A DNA stretch of 64,000 nucleotides from Lingula anatina. Its lineage: Eukaryota; Brachiopoda; Lingulata; Lingulida; Lingulidae. The stretch lies in NCBI RefSeq assembly GCF_001039355.2, contig NW_019774347.1, positions 297,239 to 361,238 of the forward strand, given 5' to 3'. A program made the position numbers and the translations under genes. The notes beneath the pieces were generated by a model. It searched no databases. It was not told the DNA's origin and worked only from the letters and a program-made list of their open reading frames with translations. Numbering within the stretch: position 1 is the stretch's first letter; the number at the start of each line of letters is the position of its first letter. Below, piece after piece: positions 1-12,119 of the stretch.

Positions 1-3000
1 TCTTCATTTTCTGTAAAACTATGAGATTGTTATTTTTTAGGTACTTGTTTCAGTTGTTACACGCGATGTTCAGATAACGTAGTGCCTTCTTTAAATACTG
101 CAAAGAGTTTTTACCAAAAATAATTCAGTTGCAATATTGTCCTTAACTAATTTCATATCGTTCAGTGGCATTGTTTTATTGGTATTTACACACCTTTTAA
201 GGTATTTAAGTTTTTTCCAACGTTACAAATTGCATCTTCAAAATAGAGAAGTTTGAGTTGGATAACTTACGGGTTTTTTAAATAATTGGTTGAATAAGTC
301 ATATGGAGCATAACTCGTTTCTCATTTGGTTTTCATATTGAAGAGTCTACATGAAATTCGTCAGCACATTTTGTATAATGCGTAAGTCACAATTTGGTGC
401 TAAGATTTTTATTTTTCAAAGTTACAAAGGATGTTCAAATATTTGCAGCCTGGGAGGCTTCAAAAGCATAATCCATAGATTTTTGTATTGAAGACTCTGT
501 TTAAGTAATACATTTACAAAATGAGTTTCATTAGCAACTTGTTGTTTAATATTTCAAGGGCAAAAATGTTGAGGCTCGCTCTGTAATTTCATTAACTTTG
601 TTGGTCATTGGAAAAGTGGTTGTCTTCTAAGGGGAATTGATATGAACAAAGATTTTCTCTCATTTTTCTTCCCTTGCTTTTCAGCTTATACAATCAATGC
701 TGCATTATGTATTAACATGAATAATACTGGCCGAGTTTAATGTTGAATGTTACAGAGCTGATCTCCCTTTTTTGAAGACTAATTCTTTTTACATGCAGTA
801 TCTTCTTTAACTAAAGTTAGTTAATATGATCAGTTTCAGTTTGAGTCATAAATATTCTACCTACAAATATTTAACAGGACATGTCTAGTTGCACTTTGCA
901 TCACCTTTGTCCAAAAAGATAACTCTGATAACAGGCTTGCTTTCCGAAGATTTTGCCCCGAATGCCCTCAGAGTCTCCTCACTCTGTAGTGGAGGTTAGC
1001 CATTTCTGTTAGGCTGACAGTGACGGCAAACACAGTCTGTGTACAGGAAACCCAGGCTAGGGCAGTCACTATAATATCAGACAGTGCAGCTATTTGATCA
1101 GTTAAATAAGTTTTCATGTATAATCATATTTGTTTAGATCTGCTAAATGTGTAATGTACATTTGTCTTCTCTGTTATTCTTATTGTTTTTTTTTTTTTCT
1201 TTTTTTTTTTGAAACTTGGCAGGTAGATTGTATTTTTGCCTTTACGTACCATACAATTAGACATGTAGTTAGTCTGTAGAGGTATAGAAAAGTTATTTTG
1301 CAACACATACTAGTACTAGGTCTCATCTGTTCTACGTTGTATTTCTCCAGTTTATCGTTAAATTCGTTAAACTTGTTGTTCAATTACTCTTCAGCATTCT
1401 TGCTTGTGCATTGTTGTAGTTCTGAACCAAAGGAAAAAAGAAATATAATTTTCCTATTAAAATTGATGTTTTTAATTTATTCTGATTATCTCGAGTAACC
1501 TTGAGCCTCTAGATGAACAAATGACGTGCATATTGAATCACTTAATTTTGTGGCATGACCGATTTGGCAGAGCACAGTAACTAAAGGGAAAAACATTGTA
1601 CCCCCCCCCCCCCCTTACTTGCTCCTCAAGCCTAAACCAGTTTGTTGCACCTCAACTGCATTCCCTGAAGCCTAGGTCCCAACTGCGTTTTGGACGCACG
1701 GTTTTAGGTTCCTTGCCTCTGGCTAGGAAGTAGCTAGATAGCACATAGCAGCTGTTGATCATGTCGAAAAGTTTCTACGTGCTGTTTACGTCCTCCAAAA
1801 GTCGCACGGTGGACGTGCTCCTCACGCACAAACTCCCACGTTGTCCCCATTTTTTTGGCTGTAGACCACATGTAGCAGCTCGTACGTCCGGTTGGGACCT
1901 AGGCTTAACAGAGGTCACTGCATATACTACTTGCAATTTCTATCTCAGGCCTATAACCAGCAATTCCCTTAGGGAGGGGTGGGGGGGTCAGAAAAAAAGG
2001 AACTTTCATCATGAAACCTTCATGCAATTGGGACATATTTTTACCTAGAGTCCACATCTTTCTGGTTAAAATAGCAATTCATTTCACCTCCCCCAGCTAT
2101 GGGTGTGCCTGAGGAGAGCTTGCCACCAGAGCGCCAAATCCCCAAGTTGAATTTTAATCAATTCTTTTGTTCATAATGGCTCAGTTCTTATTTTAAGAAA
2201 CAAGTTCAGTTATACTATACCAATTATTTTGATACATATTTTAATTTATGGCTAGTAATAAAATTGGCCTATATTTGATGTTTGAGCAAGAACTAGGTGG
2301 GAGAATAGCTTGGTGCACCATGATTCTAGACTATTGCTCCAAATACTTGATATGAGGAACTGAAAAACAATGAGCTTTTCAAGAATGTAGTTTTACTTTA
2401 ATTAAAATGCAATGTATGATGAGAAACATGATGGTGATAAAATGAGAAAAATAATCTACTGAAAATGCGTCCTATTAATCTACAAAATGCCATCTCCTCA
2501 GAGTCCTCTGTTACTTCACAGTAATGGAAGATATTTTCTAAAGAACACTGATGACCCCTTACATACAGGAAATGGTACATATATGTAATATAATGAGCAG
2601 TTCCACTTTCTGTCACCCGTTGCTCAATAGATGGAGCATGCGAAGATGGCACACTTCACTCAAAAAGAAGAATCTGCCACTGGTGCTTCTATTTGTCCTA
2701 TTCAAAAGTCCTTGTACCGACTTCCATTTCTCAATTCCACTCGTTATTCTAGATCTTCATTAACAGCATATCACTTCAACCAAAACAATAAGTCAAAGAT
2801 GAAATCCATTGTCTTGTTTTCTCTGCAGTATTTGTGGAGGTTTAAACCATTTTTAACTATTATCTAATGTTCAATATCTTTACTGTAATGTTGGCAATTT
2901 AACAGTGGGGAATATGCCACTCATTTTCAGTTGCTTCGAATTCGTAATGTGCATCTTACAGAGTTTTTATCTCTTGCTCCCTCTCTTTATTAGAAAAATG

Positions 3001-3060
3001 TGGTCTAATTTTGAAAAAAAATTTGCATTAAGCTGCACTGCTGAAAATGTCAGTCTCTGA
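1..3060. other. Non-coding stretch downstream of NOP10
   Basis: No convincing coding exon was found on either strand. The short open frames here have no recognisable domain, codon pattern or splice context. The stretch holds a T-rich run near 1187-1210, a C run at 1602-1614 and an inverted-repeat element at 1668-1906. The part next to 3066 is the 3' flank of NOP10, with a minus-strand AATAAA (TTTATT on the plus strand) at 2986-2991. Confidence 0.6.
1668..1906. mobile_element. Inverted-repeat MITE-like element
   Basis: The ends are inverted copies of about 15-20 bp. The left end reads AAGCCTAGGTCCCAACTGCG, and the right end, reverse-complemented, reads AAGCCTAGGTCCCAACCGGA. The total is about 239 bp with no coding capacity. 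I could not see a clear target-site duplication, so the family is not assigned. Internal sequence also has weaker inverted similarity. Confidence 0.6.
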
Positions 3061-3066
3061 ATGAGT

Positions 3067-3805
3067 TCACATCACTTGCTTTGGTTGCTGTGTTGGTAAA
3101 AGTCCAAAACGTTTCTTGATGGTAATCCTCTGCCTGGAGTACTTATCATCGGGAGAAAACTTGGCGGGGTGAGCCGACTGTGTGGGTTTACCATAGGGGT
3201 CTGTTTTCTGAAAATTAAAAGAATATTTTGTTGCATTGTGTACATCATTTAAGTCTAATTAGCAATGTTTTAATTTAAATAATTAGCACTTTCATCCAGA
3301 CCTGGTATAACTTATGGTACCATGTCTTACTAAAAAATAAACTGAATACTGATAGTGATACAAATGTGAAATACTGGTATATAAATTGCTACAATAAAGA
3401 ACTGGCACTGTGAGTAAAAGCAACCTGCACAATATCACACGACTCAAGACTTAAAAATGGCGACATTAAATTTAATTTGGATCTGGCATTTTTGGGGCCG
3501 TAGCGATAGTCCGAAGGTTCAATAGTCCGAAGGTTCATTGGTCCGAAGGTTCACTATAGAACCTTCGGACCAATGAACCCTTGATTAAAAAATCGATGAA
3601 AATGTTACCACTTTTCGGACCAATGAACCTTCGGACCAATGAACCTTCGGACTATCGAGACGCCCCCGCATTTTTAGCATCAAAGACACTGGGAAATCGT
3701 TTGATCTCAAAATGTCTTCATCATATTAAGAATCCAAATCCGATGTCAAACCTTCAGAGTATACACTCTTTCCCCGTCCTCGTTTAAATGAAACATCATA
3801 AACAT
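3067..3805 (-). CDS. NOP10: NOP10, H/ACA snoRNP subunit 3
   Basis: Two coding exons on the minus strand, 3805-3752 and 3207-3067, join in phase 0 to give 64 residues, the same length as human NOP10. The N-terminus has the family pattern [12 protein letters not shown], followed by the [20 protein letters not shown] core and a basic RITIKKRFG segment, ending QQPKQVM. NOP10 binds Cbf5/dyskerin in H/ACA ribonucleoproteins, which pseudouridylate rRNA and are also part of telomerase in animals. It acts in nucleoli and Cajal bodies. The intron (3208-3751) carries a hAT-like MITE. Its donor is AAG|GTTTGA, weaker than usual. A YY1-like AAGATGGCCG motif at 3857-3866 lies about 50 bp upstream of the start codon. 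A polyadenylation signal is at 2986-2991. The start is fixed by alignment with the family N-terminus. Confidence 0.93.
3494..3667. mobile_element. hAT-like MITE built of GTCCGAAGGTTC units
   Basis: This 174-bp insertion in the NOP10 intron begins GGGGCCGTAGCGATAGTCCG and ends with its imperfect inverted copy (reverse complement GGGGGCGTCTCGATAGTCCG). The flanks carry an exact 8-bp direct repeat, GCATTTTT, at 3486-3493 and 3668-3675. Target duplications of 8 bp are typical of hAT transposons. The interior consists mostly of a 16-bp unit (nTnGTCCGAAGGTTCA) in both orientations, so the whole element can fold back on itself. A second copy starts at 28135. It encodes nothing. Confidence 0.8.
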
Positions 3806-3856
3806 GTTGCGGCCTTTTCTACTACACCACTACGACTACACGTGTTGCTGTAGCTA

Positions 3857-3866
3857 AAGATGGCCG
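3857..3866 (-). promoter_or_regulatory. YY1-like motif at NOP10 promoter
   Basis: AAGATGGCCG on the plus strand (CGGCCATCTT on the minus strand) resembles the YY1 core found near transcription starts of many animal housekeeping genes. It lies about 50 bp upstream of the NOP10 start codon. The assignment rests on motif and position only. Confidence 0.35.
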
Positions 3867-4079
3867 ACTCTTTGTACTCTCCAAACGCTAAATGTTTTTG
3901 ACCTACTTAATACTGAATAGGGGAAATGAATTATTTGAAAAGTCGTTAATAATACGTTTTACATAATTATTATATACTTTAACTTGTATCTGACGCTTAA
4001 TTAGGTAATTTTAAGAATTTAATATTGCATATTGCACCTCAAATCCGAGTAGAAAGTATTCCCTTTTATCCTCAACTGC

Positions 4080-4166
4080 GCCCGGATAGCTCAGTCGGTA
4101 GAGCATCAGACTTTTAAGCATGATCAAGTCATCTGAGGGTCCAGGGTTCGAGTCCCTGTTCGGGCG
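4080..4166 (+). tRNA. tRNA-Lys (anticodon TTT) with 14-nt intron
   Basis: All four arms are visible. The acceptor GCCCGGA pairs with TTCGGGC. The D arm is GCTCAGTCGGTAGAGC. The anticodon stem TCAGA/TCTGA encloses the CTTTTAA loop with anticodon TTT at 4113-4115. The T arm is CCAGG GTTCGAG CCCTG-like, with a standard B box. Exonic length is 73 nt with discriminator G at 4166. A 14-nt insertion (4117-4130) sits between positions 37 and 38, the canonical site for nuclear tRNA introns. Lysine tRNAs in most animals lack introns, so this is notable. The gene lies between the divergent NOP10 and lectin genes. A short run of T residues follows the 3' end. Confidence 0.93.
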
Positions 4167-4499
4167 TTTAAGTTTTTCGTTTTCTCATTTTCCCTTTTGT
4201 TTTGACATTGTATCATCTTTCCTGACAAAACAGTGTCATTAGGGGCCTACCTTAAGATGATCAATGGATTAACACATCTTTATTGAGAATTTAATATTCG
4301 TACCCGATGCACACTTATTGACCTAACCCCCTTTATTTCCGATCATTTCAAAATTAACAACATTTAATTCTTAATAATTATTTCGCTTACCATTTATCAG
4401 GCTAAAGGAACAGTCGTAGTTTGATAGCAACATAATTGAAATATGAAATATCCATGGACTAACATCTAACCTTTTAACCTATTTTAATTACATAGGCCT

Positions 4500-5220
4500 A
4501 TGTGTGGAAACGATCTTCGTTAATTAGTAAGGGGTTTGTGGGCCTTTAAGTCGTTTATATCTCTAATGCAGCCTATACTGGCAGTGCATCAGGCAAATGT
4601 GTCTTGTTCCTATTATTGTCTTGTAAAAAAACTCTTTACAGGCAATACTTTTCAGATTGGATATCGATATAATTACACTTCACCTTCGCGAGGAAGGAAA
4701 CTAGAATATTGTAAAGAACGTGTAGGATAGGATAGTTTGCATTTGACGAATCAAACGTTTTATTTGTACAAAATTTCGCTAACTGCATTTTAATACCAAG
4801 TGGACGAAGTCGGAGAAAGCCTTTTATTCACCCAAGAGCTAGTTCGATAACTGTAGCGCCAAAACCCCATACGCACTTTCACGGCAGTATGTAGGCCTAC
4901 ATAGACCTATATATGCAGACTTCGGTGTGGACGGCAGGCTGTGCCTTTGGCATTGGTGAATCGATCGACCGATTTATACATCAACCATGCATAAGAGGGC
5001 TTGAATGTAAACAAACGCTCACAATAGAAGTCACATTGTTCCATCCGCCATATTGCGGATTTTGCAATCCGGTCTAGATGACAGAGCCAACTTCATGGAG
5101 TGTGTTGTGCCGCAGTAGTACACTGAATTATCTGTCAATTTCGAGTTCTTTTTTCTTCCTAAGTCGATGAAATGACGCTGGTGGTGAAGAAAGATACGTA
5201 GCTCATATAACCGCATACAG
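4500..5220 (+). promoter_or_regulatory. Promoter and non-coding first exon of lectin gene 1
   Basis: A strong splice donor, CATACAG|GTGAGT, ends a putative untranslated exon at 5220. The next acceptor in this gene is at 6284, immediately before the exon that holds the start codon. The exon start is not visible. I infer transcription begins somewhere in about 4950-5100. No TATA box was recognised. Confidence 0.4.
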
Positions 5221-6307
5221 GTGAGTTGTACAGGTAAAGAAGGGTCGAATTACCTTGTGATGATTCTGATGATTCAAGTTGAGTACGGTGCTTAGAACGT
5301 CGTCGTTTTAAGTCATGAGTCCATAATCACGAGCAGATATAAATGTAGCCTATATATAGTTTAACCCGCGAGTACCTAAGACTTAATAACTAAGTCCTCG
5401 TACCAACATATCGCCCTCGGTGACATTCGACTTTTGAGTGGATCTCCTTTCTGAACTATAATTTTGTATCAGACAACCGAAGAACATTTGGGACATTTTG
5501 ATGAAGGTTTAGTTCTTCTCAGAACGGACAACTACAAACCATGTTAGACTATTAAAAAGATTCAACCTGGCCTCTTATCAGTGGTTGTAGGCGTTATTAT
5601 TTCTATAATTCTAAAATAATAACAGACAGAAAGATGACATGAATCAGAACGGAGTCACAAGGGTGCTACGCATTGAACCGTTAGGATTTTTCGGCAGAAG
5701 GCAGATAATGAACAGCGGTTTTTCACCCGAGTCATTATGCCGTAAGCACAGTCCCATTCAATCGACGTGGTTACCGCAGAACAACGTTACTATGTTATAC
5801 ACCTTAAGAAAGTAGCCTGAATAGCAACCAGGACTAAACCATTACAGATTTCGAGCTTTAGATAAGAACCGTCATGAAGTGGAACTATCCTTGGATCGTG
5901 CACTTCCTAGTAATAGTTTTGTACTGAAATTTCCACTTCCCATCCTCATTGACTTATTGAATTACAAGTAATACTTCAGAACAACAATGGTTTTGATTTA
6001 TATTAACAAAAAAAAGGATTTTTTGTTCTGTGACGAATTTAAGTCATACGAATTACAGCACTCCTTGTTCAGCGTAAAGCAATGTTATTCATATAATATC
6101 GACATTAATTATCATCGTCCATTGGGCCTTTATATGAATAGCTTCAGATAATATATCAGACAGATATACCTAGAAATGTGAAAACAAACTATTGTAACGC
6201 ATTAAGGTAAGAATTACACACGTCTCCCCTTTCTCTTGTAAGAATTATCTTTTTATGTTTTTTACATTTTTTCTTTTTCTTCAGTCTTGTCGCCCTACGA
6301 GAGAAAG

Positions 6308-6465
6308 ATGGTTGTTTCTACACGACTCAAGACGGAAATGGTCTCGGAATATAGAGCCGTATGGAAGGTCTCTTGGTTCACAGTTACATTGATAATGTCA
6401 GTAGCAAAATTGGCAGGTAGGAACCGATGCGTATATGTAATTTAAGTCACAGTAAAATATTTGGA

Positions 6466-6508
<43 letters not shown>

Positions 6509-6607
6509 ACGTGTGTGCGCGCGTGCGTGCTTGTGTTTGAGAGAGCGACAGAGATAGAAACACAGAGAGAGAATGGCGAAATAGAGGTGTTGAAGAAATA
6601 GTTTGTC

Positions 6608-6657
<50 letters not shown>

Positions 6658-9600
6658 TATAGATATAGATAGATATATATATATATATCTCATATTTATA
6701 TATCTCATAAAAATGGTCTTATATACATTTCAGAGGCACAAAATTACTCGTATTGTATCAACGGCGGGGTGAACCGCATTACAAACTTCAAAGGTGACAT
6801 TTCGTCCAACATGGAGGGAAAAGCGTACTACCGGAGTGACATGGACTGCACGTGGGTACTGGACGCTGGAGAGGGAGGGCGCGTGCTGGTCACTGTCCTC
6901 AGCTCCAGTTTACAGTGGGCGCCGAACGACGCGACATGCACCCAGTATGACCACATGGAGGTTCGAAATGGTCAGTATTAAGACCAGTATATTAATTGAA
7001 ATGGCCAGTATTAAGACCAGTATGTTAATTGAAATGGTCAGTATTTAGGACCGGGGTTTTAATTGACAGGTGTATAAAGACATCAAAAGAAAAGGAGACT
7101 TGTCAGCGATGTATCTTTCGCCCGAAGTTCTCTGTATGTGTCGAAAGAGTGGAAAGTTTGAAATGGTGAAATTCAAACAGTGTGTGTGTGTGTGTGTGTG
7201 TTTGTGCGTGCGTGCGTGCGTGTGTGCGTGTGACGGAGAGAAAATGAGCACGAGCCTCATCCGATGAAAGATTGATAAGCCACACTTTCGGCAGTTAGAG
7301 AGTTTCCTTCAGAAAACTCAAAGAAACCATATCAATTACCGAAAAATTATAGTCTAAATAATCAATAGAATATTACAGCGAAATGTTTTTGCACGAGAAC
7401 AAGTAATAAACTTACACCCAGTATAGATCTTCATATCCATTAACACTAGTACTGGGGAATTCCCTAGTGATTTTATTTCCTCTTTCAATTATTGGCAGTA
7501 AGCCCATTGATTGTAGCACGATGAAAGCGCGGTAAAGAACAGGAAGGTTTGACATAATATCTTGACATCCTTATTTTTCTGTTGTTTAATTTAATAACTT
7601 TATTTTCTCTCTCTTCATGGAAAAATTTCATGTCTACGTTCATATATAGCCGATTCTAACTTACCTGTTTATACCATATTAATTCATTTCGTAGTGTTAC
7701 ATGTACACCGCCAGAGTAGTTCTATCTCAGATTTAAGCTACCTGAATATTGAAGGGCAGACCCTTCCTCAGCTGTAACTAAATAAATGATCGGCAATGAT
7801 GCGATTCCTAAAGTGAGAACGCAACAGTCAATCAAAACTGCATGTCTTTGTAAAATCGATAGGTCCAATATTTCACTGTACAGCACTTACAGAAGGATGC
7901 CGCGTGCAGCGTAAGTCGTTACCTGTCATCACGATCCCAGCGTCTCTTTCGCGGTTTATAAAACAAAGCTTGGGGATTTTATCTGGTTAAGAGATAAATT
8001 TATCCAATTCATTTGAAATACCAGTGAGTGTAAGCATCTTTTCACTTGACTTTCCAGGAGATACGGCAAGTGGTGACGTAATAGTCACGTGGTGTGGGGA
8101 CCGGAGTCCGTCTACCCTCATCAGTACGGGGCGCTATCTATACATCAAATTTAAAACTAAGTCACAGAATAACACTGGTGTCCGTTTGAAATATGAAACT
8201 TTCGGTAAGTTAAAATCCGAATATTATTTAAGAGAAACAAGGACATGATATTAGAGATAACGTGCTCAACACTTAATTTTTTAATTCGGTGAGTTGTTCA
8301 GTTAAATACTTCCGTAAGAGTACTAATTTAATTTTTTACTGATTACCAAACTTTTTAATTTATACATATTTATCTTTGTTACCATTTATCTATCTATATA
8401 TCTATTGTAGACGCCACATTATGTCCCCCCGGCTGGCGGGAGTACAGAAACCACTGCTACAAGGTTGAGACCCATCCACTATCATGGGAAGATGCCCACA
8501 GATATTGTGTGCGTGATCAGTCCAACCTAGTCAGCATCTCCAGCGAGGCGGAGCAGTCATTTATTACAGGCGAGTTTCCTAATCTTATTACTTAAAAGTG
8601 CAAAACAAACTCTTTTTTTTGACAGCCATTCATTAAGAAGAGATTATTATAATTTATCATTGATAATGAGCAACCAAATGGCGAAAATAGTGTATCCTGT
8701 GTTTCCTTTAGGCCAAATCTGAAATTGCGTGTATCGCCGAAAGATTTAAAATGTGCACGCAGTGACAAAATATTTCATATATACACTGTATGCTAGTTCT
8801 GATGCTTATATGTGATTTAGTATGGCGTAAACGGGTGGCACCCTATTTTAGCTTTGGCTTTGAGGAACCGAACGGAAACAATTATTCAAGGTGGAGAAAG
8901 TTAAGCGCCACCGAGTGAATACTTCCTGATGGAAACAGAAATAGAGATGGAAGATTAAATGAAGTTGAGGGAAGGGAAGAAGTGAAAGATTTTGTAAAAA
9001 AAAATCCTACCTTAATTCCTTGTCTTTTGACTCTGCCTTTTGCCTGTATACCTCACTTTCTCTCTCACCGCACTGTCTTTGCTTCCTTCTACTTCGAACA
9101 CTGGAAATACGCTGCTCTCCATCCTTGTTCGTGTTTATGTCACATGGCTTAAACTAATGACCCCATTGGACAGTAAGGCAATTGATTGGCAGTTGTTCCC
9201 TTTCTCCTTACCGTGCGTTGTGTAATCCCCTCGCTTGTTGGTGCCGGCCAGACGGCTGGACATATGCAGTCAACCCGAGTGCTAGTTTACAATCTGACCG
9301 CAAGGCCCGCCAGTAGTCTGTTACAAAATTATTGTATCGTGTGTGCTTTAAAGGGATAACAACTGTTCGTATGATATCTATATTTCACAATAAATGCATT
9401 GTCAACAACTCATAGAAATATAATAAATTCTATTTTACCACCAAAACGGCGGTTAAGGCAGTTATTCTGGAATTTGTGCTTGCCATCACACCACGCGATC
9501 ACGACATCTCTTAAGAGAATATTACAAAAAAAACTTTTTAGAGAAAAACCAGGGACTAACTTTGAATGTCGGAATGGATTCCTTAACCATTGGTAACTAT

Positions 9601-12119
9601 GGGAAATCCAGGAAAATCATTTTTTTTGTCAAAATGAACAGTGCTCATCCATTTAATTTTGCATACTATTTTTCAGGCCCCTGAAATCACAGGGTAATGC
9701 TGGTTATGTTGTGACTGGTTATGTTTATCCTATGCAAAAGATAAATTTGTTCACCCCCACCTCGCGCCGTTTCCCGCAAGGTTTCTAGTCTTGTACGATG
9801 TCGCGAAGCGCCGAAGTCCTCTTTTAGGCTTGGACATAAAAAGAATATTTAAACGAAGTGCATGAACCGCCCACCCTCACACATTCGTTTTATTCGTCCA
9901 TGTTTAAGGGCTCATTTCAAATGCAACTATCGGTCTACGTAGATCGATCCAACTCTGCGGGGACTGTCGCTCTGAATGCATTCAGGTTCACTGAATGGCA
10001 CGCCGCCTGGCGTTGAGTAGCATACAGAAAAGCTGGTGATTATAGAAGTAGGCCTAGGTTGAAAAAATAGGTGTGTTAATATGTTAAACTAATGGCATTC
10101 AGCGAGAATCCCGCTGAGTTGGATCGATCTATGAGGAACGATAGCTTCACTTGGAATGAGCCCTAAGACAAGTGCGTAAGTTAACGTTGGATACTTGCTT
10201 AAAAAGTGAATTAATATTTTCCTTACAGACGCTGTTAATAGCGTTACTGCCGGTACGGCGTTCTATGTCTGGATTGGTGTGCGATATGTCCAGCAGTCGT
10301 CTGATTGGCTGTGGATTGATAACTCTGTCTCTTACCTTCAGAGTGGGTATGTACACTACAGTAGTTCATCTAAATAGAATAGTGTCACTCAATCCACCAC
10401 TAGTCACTCCTATTTCAATCCAAATTGAATATTACCCTAGACACAAACTCCATGAACCACTCTGATAGTAACTTTCTGATTTAAATAACTTAAATAGTAT
10501 CAACATTTTATATGGTCAATAAGTACATTTGTGAAAGCATTTTATACATTTTTATTTCACTGTCCAAAGTTCCATATACGTTTCTCAATTTCAGTCAGAA
10601 AATGACGTGTAAATGTAAACTTATATAAATTTTATCAATTTATAAATGTAAAAATATAAATTTTGGTGTGTCTTCGTTTCTAGTTGGACCAAAAGTGGAA
10701 CAACGTCTGGTTCGGGATGTGGGTGTATAAAACCAAGCACAAATTCTTGGATAAGCAAGCTTTGTACACTAGATAATATATCTGTATGCAAAATGAAAAA
10801 AGGTGAGGAAATTTTTCGCCATCTGAAATCAGTTATTTGGACAATGAAACAGTATTAATAACCAAGCAATTATATCATATAATTTGTCTGTGCAGGTGGT
10901 TGCGGTGTGCTGGTTGACTTTATTATTGCAGCAAAATATTTTGTTTTTCATACTGGGCATTCATTGGAATTAGAGACATAGGGGAACTTGCTGCATCGAA
11001 AAAGATCGAGTTTTATGGTTGATAATCATTATATTTCTTGATTTAGCTATCTTTAAGCTCGCATTTCGAGATCACACACGGAGTTTATAATCTCGAGATA
11101 TTATTATTCACTCAGTGCTGGTGAACGTGTAAATAATTTATAATTTGAAAATGATAATTGTCTTGAAGTAAGTGGGAGTGAGGTTCCAAATTATGGAAAA
11201 GCGTTTGACAGAATTTTTAGCGTGATGGTTTACAAATTTTTTCTGTTTGATTCACAGGTGCAGCAACGCAAATTTTCACCATTCCTGCCGACAACCCAGT
11301 AAGAGGTAGGCCTACGCTTATATCTGCTTTTTTAGTGTGATAAGCTGATATGATGAAGAAAATCACATCTTTTTTCTTTTTGAAAAACCATCTTTCTTAA
11401 TTTAATAATTCGAAACTATCCACTTTTCTTAAACGTTCGAACTCTGCTACAGAAAATTATTCTATAACCCTTTAAAGTAGGCCCCTACTGTATTAAATAC
11501 ATGTTTTTCTATGGCTTTATTCTAATAAACAGAGCTGCTATATTGTACTTCTTGGCAAGAAATATTGGATAATATTTGACTGGCATTGCTTTCTGTTTCA
11601 GATGAAGGGAGCTACTGGGAATTTATTGTAGTAGGCATCATCGTTATCATAACAGCATGCTTTATTGGCAATTTCATAAAAGCTAAATGCACTGGAAATG
11701 TCGAAACCTCGTCTGAGAATGACTCCGATGTAACGAGGAGCACGCAGGTCACGCAGCACCAAAGGCCGGCACCACAGCTGCAGATGACCCGGCTTAGAAC
11801 TCGCCTCCAGAACTTGCAGGATCAAGCTCGAGCGCGATACACTCAAAATAACAATAGGGTCTCACATGCTGCCAACGAAGACACGCTGTATCAAAAAGAC
11901 ATCAGCGACATGCCAGAAACTGGTAATATAAGAGCAGGTGCCTTATCTCCTATTACGTCAACATTTCCATCCGCTCCACCGATGTATGACGACGAACCAA
12001 GGCAAGGAACCTTTCCCGTCAGAACAACAGCGGCACCTTTCGATGGGATTGAAGAACACTCGGGCACGCCCCCTCCGTCCTATGAAGAAGTATTTGGTAG
12101 TGAAGCGCACAGTAAATGA
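6308..12119 (+). CDS. CUB / C-type lectin-like transmembrane receptor 1
   Basis: Nine exons (coding from 6308): 6285-6416, 6734-6970, 8058-8204, 8411-8569, 10229-10346, 10684-10802, 11258-11305 and 11602-12119, plus an untranslated first exon. Together they encode about 484 residues with all phases matching. Residues 1-36 form a signal sequence ending in a hydrophobic stretch. Residues 37-164 are a CUB domain split over two exons. Residues 165-297 are a C-type lectin-like domain starting CPPGWREYRNHCYKV, with conserved cysteines and the WIG core. Residues 320-340 are a membrane helix. The 140-residue cytoplasmic tail carries PPMY (438-441) and PPSY (470-473), which are WW-domain ligands typical of Nedd4-family partners. 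EPN/QPD and WND calcium-sugar motifs are not seen, so sugar binding may be atypical or absent. Intron 5 starts GC rather than GT. A polyadenylation signal is at 12574-12579. A tandem paralogue follows downstream. An immune or recognition role is inference. Confidence 0.85.
6469..6700. repeat. (GT)n and (TA)n microsatellites
   Basis: A GT dinucleotide run at about 6469-6506 is followed by a TA/GATA-rich run at about 6609-6690 that can form hairpins. Both are in intron 2 of lectin gene 1, just upstream of the CUB exon. Confidence 0.9.
7179..7233. repeat. GT/GC microsatellite in lectin gene 1
   Basis: An interrupted GTGTGT/GCGTGC run in intron 3 of lectin gene 1. The histidine/threonine-rich open frames read across it are artefacts of the dinucleotide repeat. 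Confidence 0.85.
9348..9656. mobile_element. TTAA-type MITE, copy 1 of 3
   Basis: Starts TTAAAGGGATAACAA and ends with a diverged inverted copy (GCTCATCCATTTAA). The interior is similar along its length to 19819-20108 and 56740-57067, including a shared TTTTACCACnAAAAC stretch and the GAATGGATTC block near the right end. It lies in intron 5 of lectin gene 1. TTAA at both termini would fit piggyBac-like targeting, but the family is inferred. Confidence 0.7.
9905..10166. mobile_element. Long-TIR palindromic MITE
   Basis: About 55 bp at the left (9905-9962) is an imperfect inverted copy of 10110-10166. Each arm contains GGGCTCATT, CTATCG and GATCGATCCAACTC. It lies in intron 5 of lectin gene 1, about 60 bp before the next exon. 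A related element occurs at 61951-62172. Confidence 0.65.

Noticed and set aside
5031-5216. 61-codon minus-strand frame upstream of lectin gene 1
   Set aside because: It overlaps the putative untranslated first exon on the plus strand, has no recognisable domain, and is not needed for NOP10, whose two exons are complete at 3067-3805.
7045-7285. Thr/His-rich frames on the minus strand
   Set aside because: They are produced by the GT/GC microsatellite at 7179-7233.
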